Shown piece after piece: positions 7,512 to 14,586 of a stretch of 64,000 nucleotides of DNA. The position numbers were made by a program, and so were the translations under genes. Origin of the DNA: JBAYJY01 sp041664945 (lineage in GTDB: Bacteria; UBP15; UBA6099); the NCBI GenBank assembly GCA_041664945.1, contig JBAYJY010000001.1:1-64000 (forward strand), in the 5' to 3' direction. The stretch's first letter is position 1. Every line of letters starts with the position of its first letter. Below the pieces are notes generated by a model, which saw only the letters and a program-made list of their open reading frames with translations, had not been told where the DNA came from and did no database searches.

Positions 7512-8363
7512 ATGAGAAAAATCCGAAATCAGTCCGGCTACAATGTTGTTGAAATAATTCTCGTTATGGCGATTATTCTTATAATACTCGGCGGTTTTTT
7601 TACCGGCTACGTGCCTTTCATCGCCAGGAATCGAGTAAAAACCGCAATCCGGCAGATAGTTTTGCTCAAAAAAGCGATTAACAACATCGCTGATGTCTGT
7701 CAGGAATTTCCGGCTCGCGCGTTGACTGACCGCACGGACCTCAATTCCATACGCCCGATCATCAGCGCCAATTCCTGTCAAAGCCCGGGCGCCGCCGAAA
7801 CATCGTTTCCTAAATATCCATCGGGCCTGCTCTGCGAGGGCGCGTCGCTTGATCACGAATTGCGTGAGGATATGTGCATATCCGCCCCGACGCCTGCAAC
7901 CGCCAAAAACAGCGAACTCGGATTTTCCAAAGCATTCACATCGATTACCATAGACGACTGCTCGCCGCAATATGGCGGGATTGCCGGCACAGGCTATCCC
8001 GGCGTCAACTATCAGCCCGGCTGGAACTATGTTTTATTAACAGATACAAGCGCGATCGAAAAACCGGTTGCCGTAATCTGCGGATTCGCGCTCGGCCATC
8101 GAAAACTCGTTAAAATAGTCATCAACACGTCCGGCTTTTATGGCGGCAACTCTATCCCCGAAGGCGCCGGCTGCAAGGATATCACCGGCGCAACTCTTGC
8201 AAGCGCCTGCCCCTGCGGCCCCTGGTGCTCCGAATACACGCTCGGCGGCGTTTCAACCGGACATCAGGGCTGCTGCTCCACGTGCAATGCGAGCTTGGCG
8301 GATGTTTCTGAATGCGGCGGCGGCGCGGGCGGCGTAAGACAGGGCATCGGCTACCAGTTCTAA
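7512..8363 (+). CDS. Type IV pilin-like secreted protein, cysteine-rich
   Basis: The N-terminus has the prepilin pattern: a short basic leader ending in Gly9, then YNVVE with Glu at +5 and a hydrophobic helix (about residues 13-32), as in type IV pilins and type II secretion pseudopilins. The 283-residue protein has 14 cysteines, eight of them in the last 65 residues, suggesting disulfides after export. GGGAGG is 7 nt before the ATG. No assembly genes are adjacent, so this is an orphan pilin-like gene. Its GC content looks lower than that of its neighbours. The globular part matches nothing I recognise. Confidence 0.75.
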   Translation: MRKIRNQSGYNVVEIILVMAIILIILGGFFTGYVPFIARNRVKTAIRQIVLLKKAINNIADVCQEFPARALTDRTDLNSIRPIISANSCQSPGAAETSFPKYPSGLLCEGASLDHELREDMCISAPTPATAKNSELGFSKAFTSITIDDCSPQYGGIAGTGYPGVNYQPGWNYVLLTDTSAIEKPVAVICGFALGHRKLVKIVINTSGFYGGNSIPEGAGCKDITGATLASACPCGPWCSEYTLGGVSTGHQGCCSTCNASLADVSECGGGAGGVRQGIGYQF

Positions 8364-8440
8364 TTCATTTGTCTGCCAGTCATCTTAATAAAGCGAGCAT
8401 AAACGATCAACTTTCATATGATGTCATTCCCGCGAAGCAA

Positions 8441-8593
8441 GCTGTTGAAAAAGACAGAGACAATCAATCTGTCATTCTCTCATCCCGCTTGTCATTCCGA
8501 GCGAAGAGAGGAATTTCGATTTAAATGCATTTTCATTGAAGATTCCTCGCCTCTTTGTTCCTCGGAATGACAAATCTTCACTTTTTTAACAGC
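8441..8593. repeat. MITE-like element with terminal inverted repeats and an inner palindrome
   Basis: GCTGTTGAAAAAG (8441-8453) is matched by CTTTTTTAACAGC (8581-8593), a 13-bp inverted pair with one mismatch. Inside, TTGTCATTCCGAG (8489-8501) pairs with CTCGGAATGACAA (8561-8573). The element is 153 bp and non-coding. GCTGTTGAAAAA-type ends occur on several insertion-sequence families. The rest of the 375-nt gap 8364-8738 holds another TCATTCC fragment (8423-8430) and the pgi ribosome site; no gene is seen. Confidence 0.6.
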
Positions 8594-8738
8594 CTCAAAT
8601 TCGGGCATCCATTTTTCATTTTCCACGTTCTTTCCTTTGATATTCAATATTCAACATTTCACGCATTCGATTTTTTGTGGTAAAATTAAACGTTATGAAA
8701 CTAATCCTAAATTTATCAAACAAGCACAGGAGGCCGAT

Positions 8739-10163
8739 ATGGCTGACGCAAAGAAAAAAGTAACCGATCAGATAATATTAGATTATACGAACATGTTGTC
8801 GGACGCGGTCGGCCCGCGGGACGGGATCACGGAGAGGCAACTGAAGAAGATGGAGGCGCGGGCTGCGGAAGCGCACTGGGGCGTCGGCGAGCAGCGGCGC
8901 GCGGGCAAGCTGCCGTTCATGGACCTGCCCTATGGCGATTACGCGGGCCCGATCATCAAGTACGCGGCGGACGCGGCGAAAACGTTCGACAATTTCGTGG
9001 TTCTTGGCATCGGCGGCTCGGCGCTCGGCCCGATCGCTATCCAGTCGGCGCTCAATTCGCCTTTCTATAACCTTATCGACAAGAAGGATCGCAAACGGCC
9101 GCGCTTCTTCGTCGAGGACAATGTCGATCCGGAACGAATCGGCGCGATGCTCGAACTGATCGACCCGAAAAAAACGCTGTTCAACGTGATAACGAAATCG
9201 GGCAGCACGGCGGAAACGATGTCCGCGTTCATCATCGTGCGCGACATGCTGATGAAGAAGCTCGGCGCGAAGGGGCTGAAGACGAACATGGTGGCCACGA
9301 CGGACTCGAAGAAGGGCCTGCTGCGCGACATAGTGGACGCCGAAGGGCTGCGAAGTTTCGAGGTGACGGAAGGGGTTGGCGGCAGGTTTTCGGTGTTGAC
9401 GCCTGTGGGACTGCTGCCGGCGGCGATGGCGGGAATCGACATAAAAGGGCTTCTCGCTGGCGCGGCGGCGATGGACAAGCGGTGCGCCTCTGGTTTGCTA
9501 TCGCGCAACCCGGCGCTCATGGGCGCGGTTCTTCAGTATCTCGCCGACTCCGAAAAGGGAAAAACGATTCAGGTGATGATGCCCTACTCGAACGCGCTGC
9601 GCGACATAGCGGACTGGTTCCGGCAGTTATGGGCTGAAAGCCTTGGAAAGAAGTATGCGCTGGACGGCAGCGTGGTTCACGCTGGGCAGACGCCCATCAA
9701 GGCGCTCGGCGCGACGGACCAGCACTCGCAGGTTCAACTTTACAACGAAGGCCCGAACAATAAAACTATAACGTTCATCCGTGTTGAAAGTTTCCGGCGC
9801 AAGGTGAAAATCCCTGCGGCTTATAAGAACGTGTCCGGGTTGGCATATCTGAGCGGGCACGAGATGGGCGAACTGCTGAACACGGAGGAGACGGCGACGG
9901 AGATAGCGGTGACGGCGAACAAGCGCCCGAACTGCACGATCCGGATGCCGGAGATCAACGCGCGCACGGTGGGGCAGTTAATTTACATGCTCGAACTGCA
10001 GACGGTTTACGCCGGCGGATTCTATGGAATCAATCCGTTCGACCAGCCGGGTGTTGAGGAAGGCAAAGTCGCGACATACGCGCTGATGGGCCGCCCCGGT
10101 TACGAAAAGCAGCGCGCGGAAATCGAGAAAATCTCGAGAGCGACTCGTAGAAAAACCGTCTGA
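8739..10163 (+). CDS. pgi: Glucose-6-phosphate isomerase
   Basis: Interconverts glucose-6-phosphate and fructose-6-phosphate in the cytoplasm. PGI motifs include VVLGIGGSALGP, the phosphate-binding TKSGSTAET, VGGRFSVLTPVGLLPAA and QHSQVQLYNEGPNN. The frame is open from 8637, but ATG 8739 is chosen because AGGAGG (8728-8733) lies 5 nt before it; this gives 474 residues starting MADAKKK. The gene stands alone and is closed by a hairpin terminator. Confidence 0.96.
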   Translation: MADAKKKVTDQIILDYTNMLSDAVGPRDGITERQLKKMEARAAEAHWGVGEQRRAGKLPFMDLPYGDYAGPIIKYAADAAKTFDNFVVLGIGGSALGPIAIQSALNSPFYNLIDKKDRKRPRFFVEDNVDPERIGAMLELIDPKKTLFNVITKSGSTAETMSAFIIVRDMLMKKLGAKGLKTNMVATTDSKKGLLRDIVDAEGLRSFEVTEGVGGRFSVLTPVGLLPAAMAGIDIKGLLAGAAAMDKRCASGLLSRNPALMGAVLQYLADSEKGKTIQVMMPYSNALRDIADWFRQLWAESLGKKYALDGSVVHAGQTPIKALGATDQHSQVQLYNEGPNNKTITFIRVESFRRKVKIPAAYKNVSGLAYLSGHEMGELLNTEETATEIAVTANKRPNCTIRMPEINARTVGQLIYMLELQTVYAGGFYGINPFDQPGVEEGKVATYALMGRPGYEKQRAEIEKISRATRRKTV

Positions 10164-10192
10164 TCTTTAGATCAAAAAGCGAAAAAACAATG

Positions 10193-10226
10193 TCGGGCCG
10201 CTCATGTCGGCCCGATTTTGCTTTTA
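10193..10226 (+). terminator. Rho-independent terminator after pgi
   Basis: TCGGGCCG (10193-10200) pairs with CGGCCCGA (10208-10215) over a 7-nt loop, followed by TTTTGCTTTT. It overlaps the -35 of the hrcA promoter. Confidence 0.8.
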
Positions 10227-10245
10227 TGGATTATTTGCATATAAT
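10218..10245 (+). promoter_or_regulatory. hrcA promoter
   Basis: TTGCTT (10218-10223), a 16-nt spacer and TATAAT (10240-10245) lie about 50 nt upstream of the hrcA start. The -35 falls inside the T-tract of the pgi terminator. Confidence 0.55.
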
Positions 10246-10260
10246 ATATGGTGTTTGAAA

Positions 10261-10272
10261 GCTGACGTCAGC
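10261..10272. promoter_or_regulatory. Perfect 12-bp palindrome in the hrcA leader, candidate operator
   Basis: GCTGACGTCAGC sits just past the expected transcription start and is flanked by TTGAAA (10255-10260) and TTTCAA (10277-10282), which are themselves inverted. HrcA usually binds CIRCE (TTAGCACTC-N9-GAGTGCTAA); no CIRCE is present here, so this may be a different autoregulatory site. Confidence 0.4.
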
Positions 10273-10295
10273 GGTGTTTCAACAGGGGAGACGGT

Positions 10296-11315
10296 TTGGA
10301 CGAGCGGAAATCAAGAATCATAAAGCATGTTGTGACGGATTATGTGGCTACGTGCGCGCCGGTGGGTTCGAAACGGATCGCGGAGCGGCTTGGAGTGAGC
10401 GCGGCCACGGTGAGAAACGACATGCACGAACTGATCGAGGCGGGTTTTCTCGAACAGCCGCACACCTCTGCCGGCCGGATTCCGGCGGACCCCGGCTACC
10501 GTTTCTTTGTCGACGCGCTGCGCGAGGAGTACCAGACGGCGGAGGAGCAGAGCGACGCGGTGCGGCGCGCGATAGACAACATCCATTTCAAACTGGACCA
10601 GTTGCTGAGGCAGGTGTCGAGCCTGCTCGCCTCGTGGAGCGACTGCGTGTCGTTCGTGTCCGTGCCGGAAGAGGACAAAAGCGAAATCCGGCGTATCGAG
10701 CTGACGGCGGTCTCCGCGCGCGGTATGCTGATTATTATCGTGCTCAGCAACGGGCAGGTTGAGAACAAGCTTGTGGAACTGCCGATGACTATCGACCGTT
10801 TCCCGGTCGAGTGGATAACGAAGCAGTTGAATAACCGGCTGTCGGGCCTTCGCGTGGGCGAGGTGACGCCGGCGGCGCTGAATGAAGTGTTCAAGACGAT
10901 TGAGATGCAGCACGATTTTTTGTATCACTGTCTGATGGGATTTTTTGAGGAGATGATTCTGACGGTTGGGCAGCGCGTGTTCGTAGAGGGCGCGTCGCGT
11001 CTGATCCGGCATCCGGAATTTCAGGACTCGGGCCGTTTGCGGCCGGTTTTGGAGATAGTCGAAAGCTCGGAGTCCGAACTTTTCACGCTGCCCGATCCGA
11101 TGGGTGGCTGGAAGGCGGTCATCGGGCGCGAGAATCCGAGCGTGTCGCTGCGCGAGTGCAGCGTGATCAAGACGCATTTCAGGTTCGGCGACCGGACGCT
11201 CGGCACGGTGGGACTGCTCGGCCCGCGGCGAATGGATTACGCGCGGCTGATAGGAATTGTCCGCAACGTTTCGGGCGTTTTGAGCGAGGCGCTCGAACGC
11301 TACTCATACGTCTGA
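10296..11315 (+). CDS. hrcA: Heat-inducible transcription repressor HrcA
   Basis: DNA-binding repressor of chaperone operons. The N-terminal winged helix (RLGVSAATVRNDMHELIEAGF) and the diagnostic TSAGRIPADPGYRFFVD follow one another. The 339-residue length is typical. The start is TTG 10296, with GGGGAG (10285-10290) 5 nt upstream; no ATG is better placed. dnaJ follows after 87 nt; the usual grpE and dnaK are absent between them. Confidence 0.95.
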   Translation: MDERKSRIIKHVVTDYVATCAPVGSKRIAERLGVSAATVRNDMHELIEAGFLEQPHTSAGRIPADPGYRFFVDALREEYQTAEEQSDAVRRAIDNIHFKLDQLLRQVSSLLASWSDCVSFVSVPEEDKSEIRRIELTAVSARGMLIIIVLSNGQVENKLVELPMTIDRFPVEWITKQLNNRLSGLRVGEVTPAALNEVFKTIEMQHDFLYHCLMGFFEEMILTVGQRVFVEGASRLIRHPEFQDSGRLRPVLEIVESSESELFTLPDPMGGWKAVIGRENPSVSLRECSVIKTHFRFGDRTLGTVGLLGPRRMDYARLIGIVRNVSGVLSEALERYSYV

Positions 11316-11402
11316 GACAAGGGAACCAAAATATATCCTACGATGAAAACTACAAACGCATCCGGCGCGATAAGCGCATAGAGAGGCTGGGAAAAGGCTG
11401 AC

Positions 11403-12524
11403 ATGGCGAAGCGCGATTTTTACGAGGTTTTAGGGGTCCAGCGCACTGCGACGCAGGAAGAAATGAAGAAGGCTTACCGGCAACTGGCGCGGAAGCTGCA
11501 CCCGGATGTGAATCCGGGCGACGCACAGGCCGAGGAAAAGTTCAAGGAAGTCACTGAAGCGTATCAGGTTCTGAGCGACGAGCAAAAACGGTCTATTTAC
11601 GACCGGCACGGATATGAAGGTCTTTCCGGGCGCGGAGCGGGCGGCGACGATTTCGGGTTCGGCGGCGGCTTCACGGATATATTCGATATGTTTTTCGGAG
11701 GCGGGGGCGGCCGTGGCGGCGGTAGGCCGAACGGACCCACGCGGGGCTCCGACCTGAGGTATGAGATAGAAATCAGTTTCAAAGACGCCGCGTTCGGCAA
11801 GGAAGCCGAGATCGAGATTCCATCGCTGGCGGCGTGCGAGAAATGCAAGGGAACGGGCTCTAAAAGCGGTTCGAATCCGGTCAGGTGTTCGCGCTGCAAC
11901 GGAACTGGCGAGTTCAGACAGACCCGGCAGACTCTGTTCGGGCAGATGGTGAACGTGCAGGCGTGCCCGAGCTGCCACGGGGCGGGCGTTGAGATTCAGG
12001 ATCCGTGTCCGGGCTGCCGCGGAACGGGCAAGACGCGGGTTGCTAAAAAGATGCGTGTTTCGATCCCGGCGGGAGTGGACAGCGGACAGAGGCTGCGGCT
12101 GACCGGCGAGGGCGAACCCGGCGAGCGCGGCGGTCCGCGCGGCGATCTGTATGTCGAGATTTACATCAAGGAACACGAGTTTTTCAAGCGGGACGGACAG
12201 GACGTTTTCTGCGAGATTCCGATCAGCTTCACGCAGGCGGCGCTCGGCGACGAGATAGACGTTCCCACGCTCTACGGGAATCAGTCGATAAAGATTCCGA
12301 CGGGGACGCAGACCGGCAGCGTTTTCCGGCTGCGCGGCATGGGCTTCCCGCATCTGCGCGGCATGCACAAGGGCGACCAGCATGTTGTTGTGAAAGTCGT
12401 CACGCCTGAGAAGCTGACGTCGAAGCAGAAAAAGATTCTGACAGAGTTCGCGGAAGAGAGCGGCGAGGATATCAGCCGCCCGCAGAAAAAAATATTAAAA
12501 AAGCTCAAGGAAATATTTCAGTAA
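11403..12524 (+). CDS. dnaJ: Chaperone DnaJ
   Basis: Type I Hsp40 co-chaperone of DnaK, 373 residues. The J domain has HPD in KLHPDVNPGD, a Gly/Phe-rich linker follows (about 75-105), and four zinc-binding CxxCxGxG repeats read CEKCKGTG, CSRCNGTG, CPSCHGAG and CPGCRGTG. The C-terminal substrate-binding domains are complete. It is co-directional with hrcA; DnaK must be elsewhere. Confidence 0.97.
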   Translation: MAKRDFYEVLGVQRTATQEEMKKAYRQLARKLHPDVNPGDAQAEEKFKEVTEAYQVLSDEQKRSIYDRHGYEGLSGRGAGGDDFGFGGGFTDIFDMFFGGGGGRGGGRPNGPTRGSDLRYEIEISFKDAAFGKEAEIEIPSLAACEKCKGTGSKSGSNPVRCSRCNGTGEFRQTRQTLFGQMVNVQACPSCHGAGVEIQDPCPGCRGTGKTRVAKKMRVSIPAGVDSGQRLRLTGEGEPGERGGPRGDLYVEIYIKEHEFFKRDGQDVFCEIPISFTQAALGDEIDVPTLYGNQSIKIPTGTQTGSVFRLRGMGFPHLRGMHKGDQHVVVKVVTPEKLTSKQKKILTEFAEESGEDISRPQKKILKKLKEIFQ

Positions 12525-12630
12525 TCAGTAGCGAGAACATAAAAAAGTAGAGAGTAGAAGGCAGATGGTAGAAGGGGAAAGAGTAAAAATAGGGTTTGGT
12601 CGCTGGTAGTTAAGGGTCGGGAAAGAAAGC

Positions 12631-12673
12631 TGTCATTGCGAGGAACGGAGTGACGAAGCAAACCCGAACTCAA
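12631..12673 (+). repeat. Dispersed repeat (TGTCATTGCGAGGA...GACGAAGCAA), copy 1
   Basis: This stretch contains GTCATTGCGAGGAA, TGACGAAGCAA and CCCGAACTCA in order. An inverted copy lies at 13520-13570 on the other side of rsmE. Repeats with this core are common in many bacterial genomes and metagenomes. The surrounding gap 12525-12786 is otherwise purine-rich, word-repetitive sequence (AGTAGAAGG, AGGGGATAGG) with no gene. Confidence 0.65.
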
Positions 12674-12786
12674 CTCCTATCAGAATTGGAAATTGGGGAT
12701 AGGGGATAGGAAAGAAAAGAAGAAATAAGAGATGAAACCTTCGATAAAAATCAAAAACAGTTGCTAATTCGCACAAAGGAATCCGC

Positions 12787-13497
12787 ATGGAGCGGGTGTA
12801 TCTTGATAAATTCGACGGCGTGTCAGTAGAGGGCGCGGCGGCGGGCCACTTGAAGAACGTTCTTCGCGTTAAGCCGGGCGACGTTTTCGCCGGCTACGAC
12901 GGGCGGAGCGAGTTTCGGTTGCGCGTGGAAGAGGCGCGAAGGGGCGACGTTCGGGTGACGGTTGAGTCAGGGCGGGAGCTTCCGGAGGCGCCGGGAGGGC
13001 GGATTCTGCTCGGGGCGTCGCTGATCAAGGGGCCGCGCTGGGACTGGCTGCTCGAGAAGGCGGCCGAGCTCGGAGTGGGCGAGATAGCTCCGTTGGCGGC
13101 AGCGAGAACGGTTGTGCGGATTGACGAGAGCGAAACCTCGGAGAAGGTTGCGCGGTGGCGCCGGATGCTGGGAGCGGCGGCGGCGCAGTGCGCCGGTCGC
13201 GCGCCGGAGATAAAGGCGCCGGAGCGGCTTGAGGATTTTATCAGGCGCGTTGCGCGCGAGAAGCACAAATATGTATTATTATTGAAGGCGGGAGCAAAAC
13301 CGCTTGCGGAGCTGGTTCGCGACGCGGCGGGCGGGCGGATTGTGTTGCTGATCGGCCCGGAAGGCGACTGGACTGAAGAGGAGTCGGACGCTGCGCTCGC
13401 GGCGGGTTTCGAGGCGGCGACGCTCGGGCCGCTGATTCTGAGGTCGGAAACGGCGGCGATAGTGTCTGCGGCGATATCGTCGAATATTAATTTGTAG
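12787..13497 (+). CDS. rsmE: 16S rRNA (uracil-1498-N3)-methyltransferase
   Basis: SPOUT-fold methyltransferase acting on the small-subunit decoding region. The S-adenosylmethionine knot shows LLIGPEGDWTEEE and LGPLILRSETAAI; upstream are LGASLIKGPRWDWLLEKAAELGV and the N-terminal PUA-like domain with HLKNVLRV. The 236-residue length is normal. AAGGA lies 7 nt before the ATG. It is bracketed by an inverted pair of dispersed repeats. Confidence 0.95.
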   Translation: MERVYLDKFDGVSVEGAAAGHLKNVLRVKPGDVFAGYDGRSEFRLRVEEARRGDVRVTVESGRELPEAPGGRILLGASLIKGPRWDWLLEKAAELGVGEIAPLAAARTVVRIDESETSEKVARWRRMLGAAAAQCAGRAPEIKAPERLEDFIRRVAREKHKYVLLLKAGAKPLAELVRDAAGGRIVLLIGPEGDWTEEESDAALAAGFEAATLGPLILRSETAAIVSAAISSNINL

Positions 13498-13519
13498 GGC
13501 GCAATGATGGAGATAGAAA

Positions 13520-13571
13520 CTGAGTTCGGGGTTGCTTCGTCAGCCCAAAAACGGCTTCCTCGCAATGACGC
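13520..13571 (-). repeat. Dispersed repeat, inverted copy 2 flanking rsmE
   Basis: Read on the minus strand it repeats GTCATTGCGAGGAA, TGACGAAGCAA and CCCGAACTCA from 12631-12673, with a different centre (about 13 nt in place of 5). It lies between rsmE and the phoH ribosome site. Confidence 0.65.
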
Positions 13572-13587
13572 AAAGCAAGGATGAGAG

Positions 13588-14586
13588 ATGGCTGAAAAAA
13601 AGGAAACGGCGGTGTTGGAGGTCGCGAGTCAGGACGAAGCGCTCGGGCTGTTCGGCCACCGCGATGAAAATTTAAGATATATCGAACGCGAGATGGGCGT
13701 GACGTTGGCGTTCCGCAACGGAGAAGTGACAGTGAGCGGCCCGCGCGCGGCGGGGATAGCCGAGCTGATGAGACACATGCTGGACGGCTACCGTTGCGGG
13801 AGGAAGGTGACGAAGTCCGACATCAAGTACGGGATGATGTTGCTGAAAGAGGGCGACGACGGGCGCGACCTAAAGGCGGATCTGAACATCAGGCTGGTTG
13901 ACGGGGCGGGGCGGGCGATCAAGCCTCGGAGCCCGAGGCAGCGCGATTATCTCGAGGCGATGTCGAAATACGACATGGTGTTCGCGATCGGGCCGGCCGG
14001 GACGGGAAAAACCTATCTGGCGGTCGCTGTTGCGGTAAAGCATCTGCTTGAGGAGTCGGTTAAGCGGATAATCATATGCCGGCCCGCGGTTGAAGCGGGC
14101 GAGAAGCTGGGTTTTCTGCCGGGCGATATGCAGCAGAAGGTGGACCCGTACCTGAGGCCGATATACGACGCGCTGTTCGGGCTTATGAGCGCGGACCGGT
14201 GCGCGCGGCTGCTGGACCGCGGGGTTATAGAGATTGCGCCGCTGGCGTACATGAGGGGCCGCACGCTGGATGACGCGTATGTAATAATGGATGAAGCGCA
14301 GAATACGACTATAGAGCAGATGAAGATGTTTCTGACGCGACTGGGGCCGCGCTCGCGAGCGGCGGTCACGGGCGATATCACGCAGATCGATCTGCCGGCG
14401 GACAAGGCTTCCGGGCTTGTGGATGCCGCCGAAAGGTTGCAGGGCATAAAGGAAATACGGTTCATACGATTCTCGCGCCGGGATGTGGTGCGCCACGATC
14501 TTGTGGCGAAGATAATCAAGGCGTACGAGGAAAAGGACCGAAAAAACGATATGGAAGAAGACCAAATTGCCGGACAAGAAGACTAA
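13588..14586 (+). CDS. phoH: PhoH-family ATPase
   Basis: PhoH-like P-loop protein (332 residues) linked to RNA metabolism and generally encoded beside ybeY, as here. An N-terminal KH-like region (residues 1-100) precedes the ATPase domain: Walker A GPAGTGKT and Walker B YVIMDEAQN, then RSRAAVTGDITQIDLP. AAGGA lies 6 nt before the ATG. The next gene overlaps its end by 20 nt if it starts at TTG 14567. Confidence 0.95.
   Translation: MAEKKETAVLEVASQDEALGLFGHRDENLRYIEREMGVTLAFRNGEVTVSGPRAAGIAELMRHMLDGYRCGRKVTKSDIKYGMMLLKEGDDGRDLKADLNIRLVDGAGRAIKPRSPRQRDYLEAMSKYDMVFAIGPAGTGKTYLAVAVAVKHLLEESVKRIIICRPAVEAGEKLGFLPGDMQQKVDPYLRPIYDALFGLMSADRCARLLDRGVIEIAPLAYMRGRTLDDAYVIMDEAQNTTIEQMKMFLTRLGPRSRAAVTGDITQIDLPADKASGLVDAAERLQGIKEIRFIRFSRRDVVRHDLVAKIIKAYEEKDRKNDMEEDQIAGQED

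Noticed and set aside
8637..8738. N-terminal extension of glucose-6-phosphate isomerase
   Set aside because: AGGAGG sits 5 nt before ATG 8739, and the upstream residues are not PGI-like.
10246..10295. CIRCE element for HrcA
   Set aside because: No TTAGCACTC or GAGTGCTAA arm; only the unrelated 12-bp palindrome.
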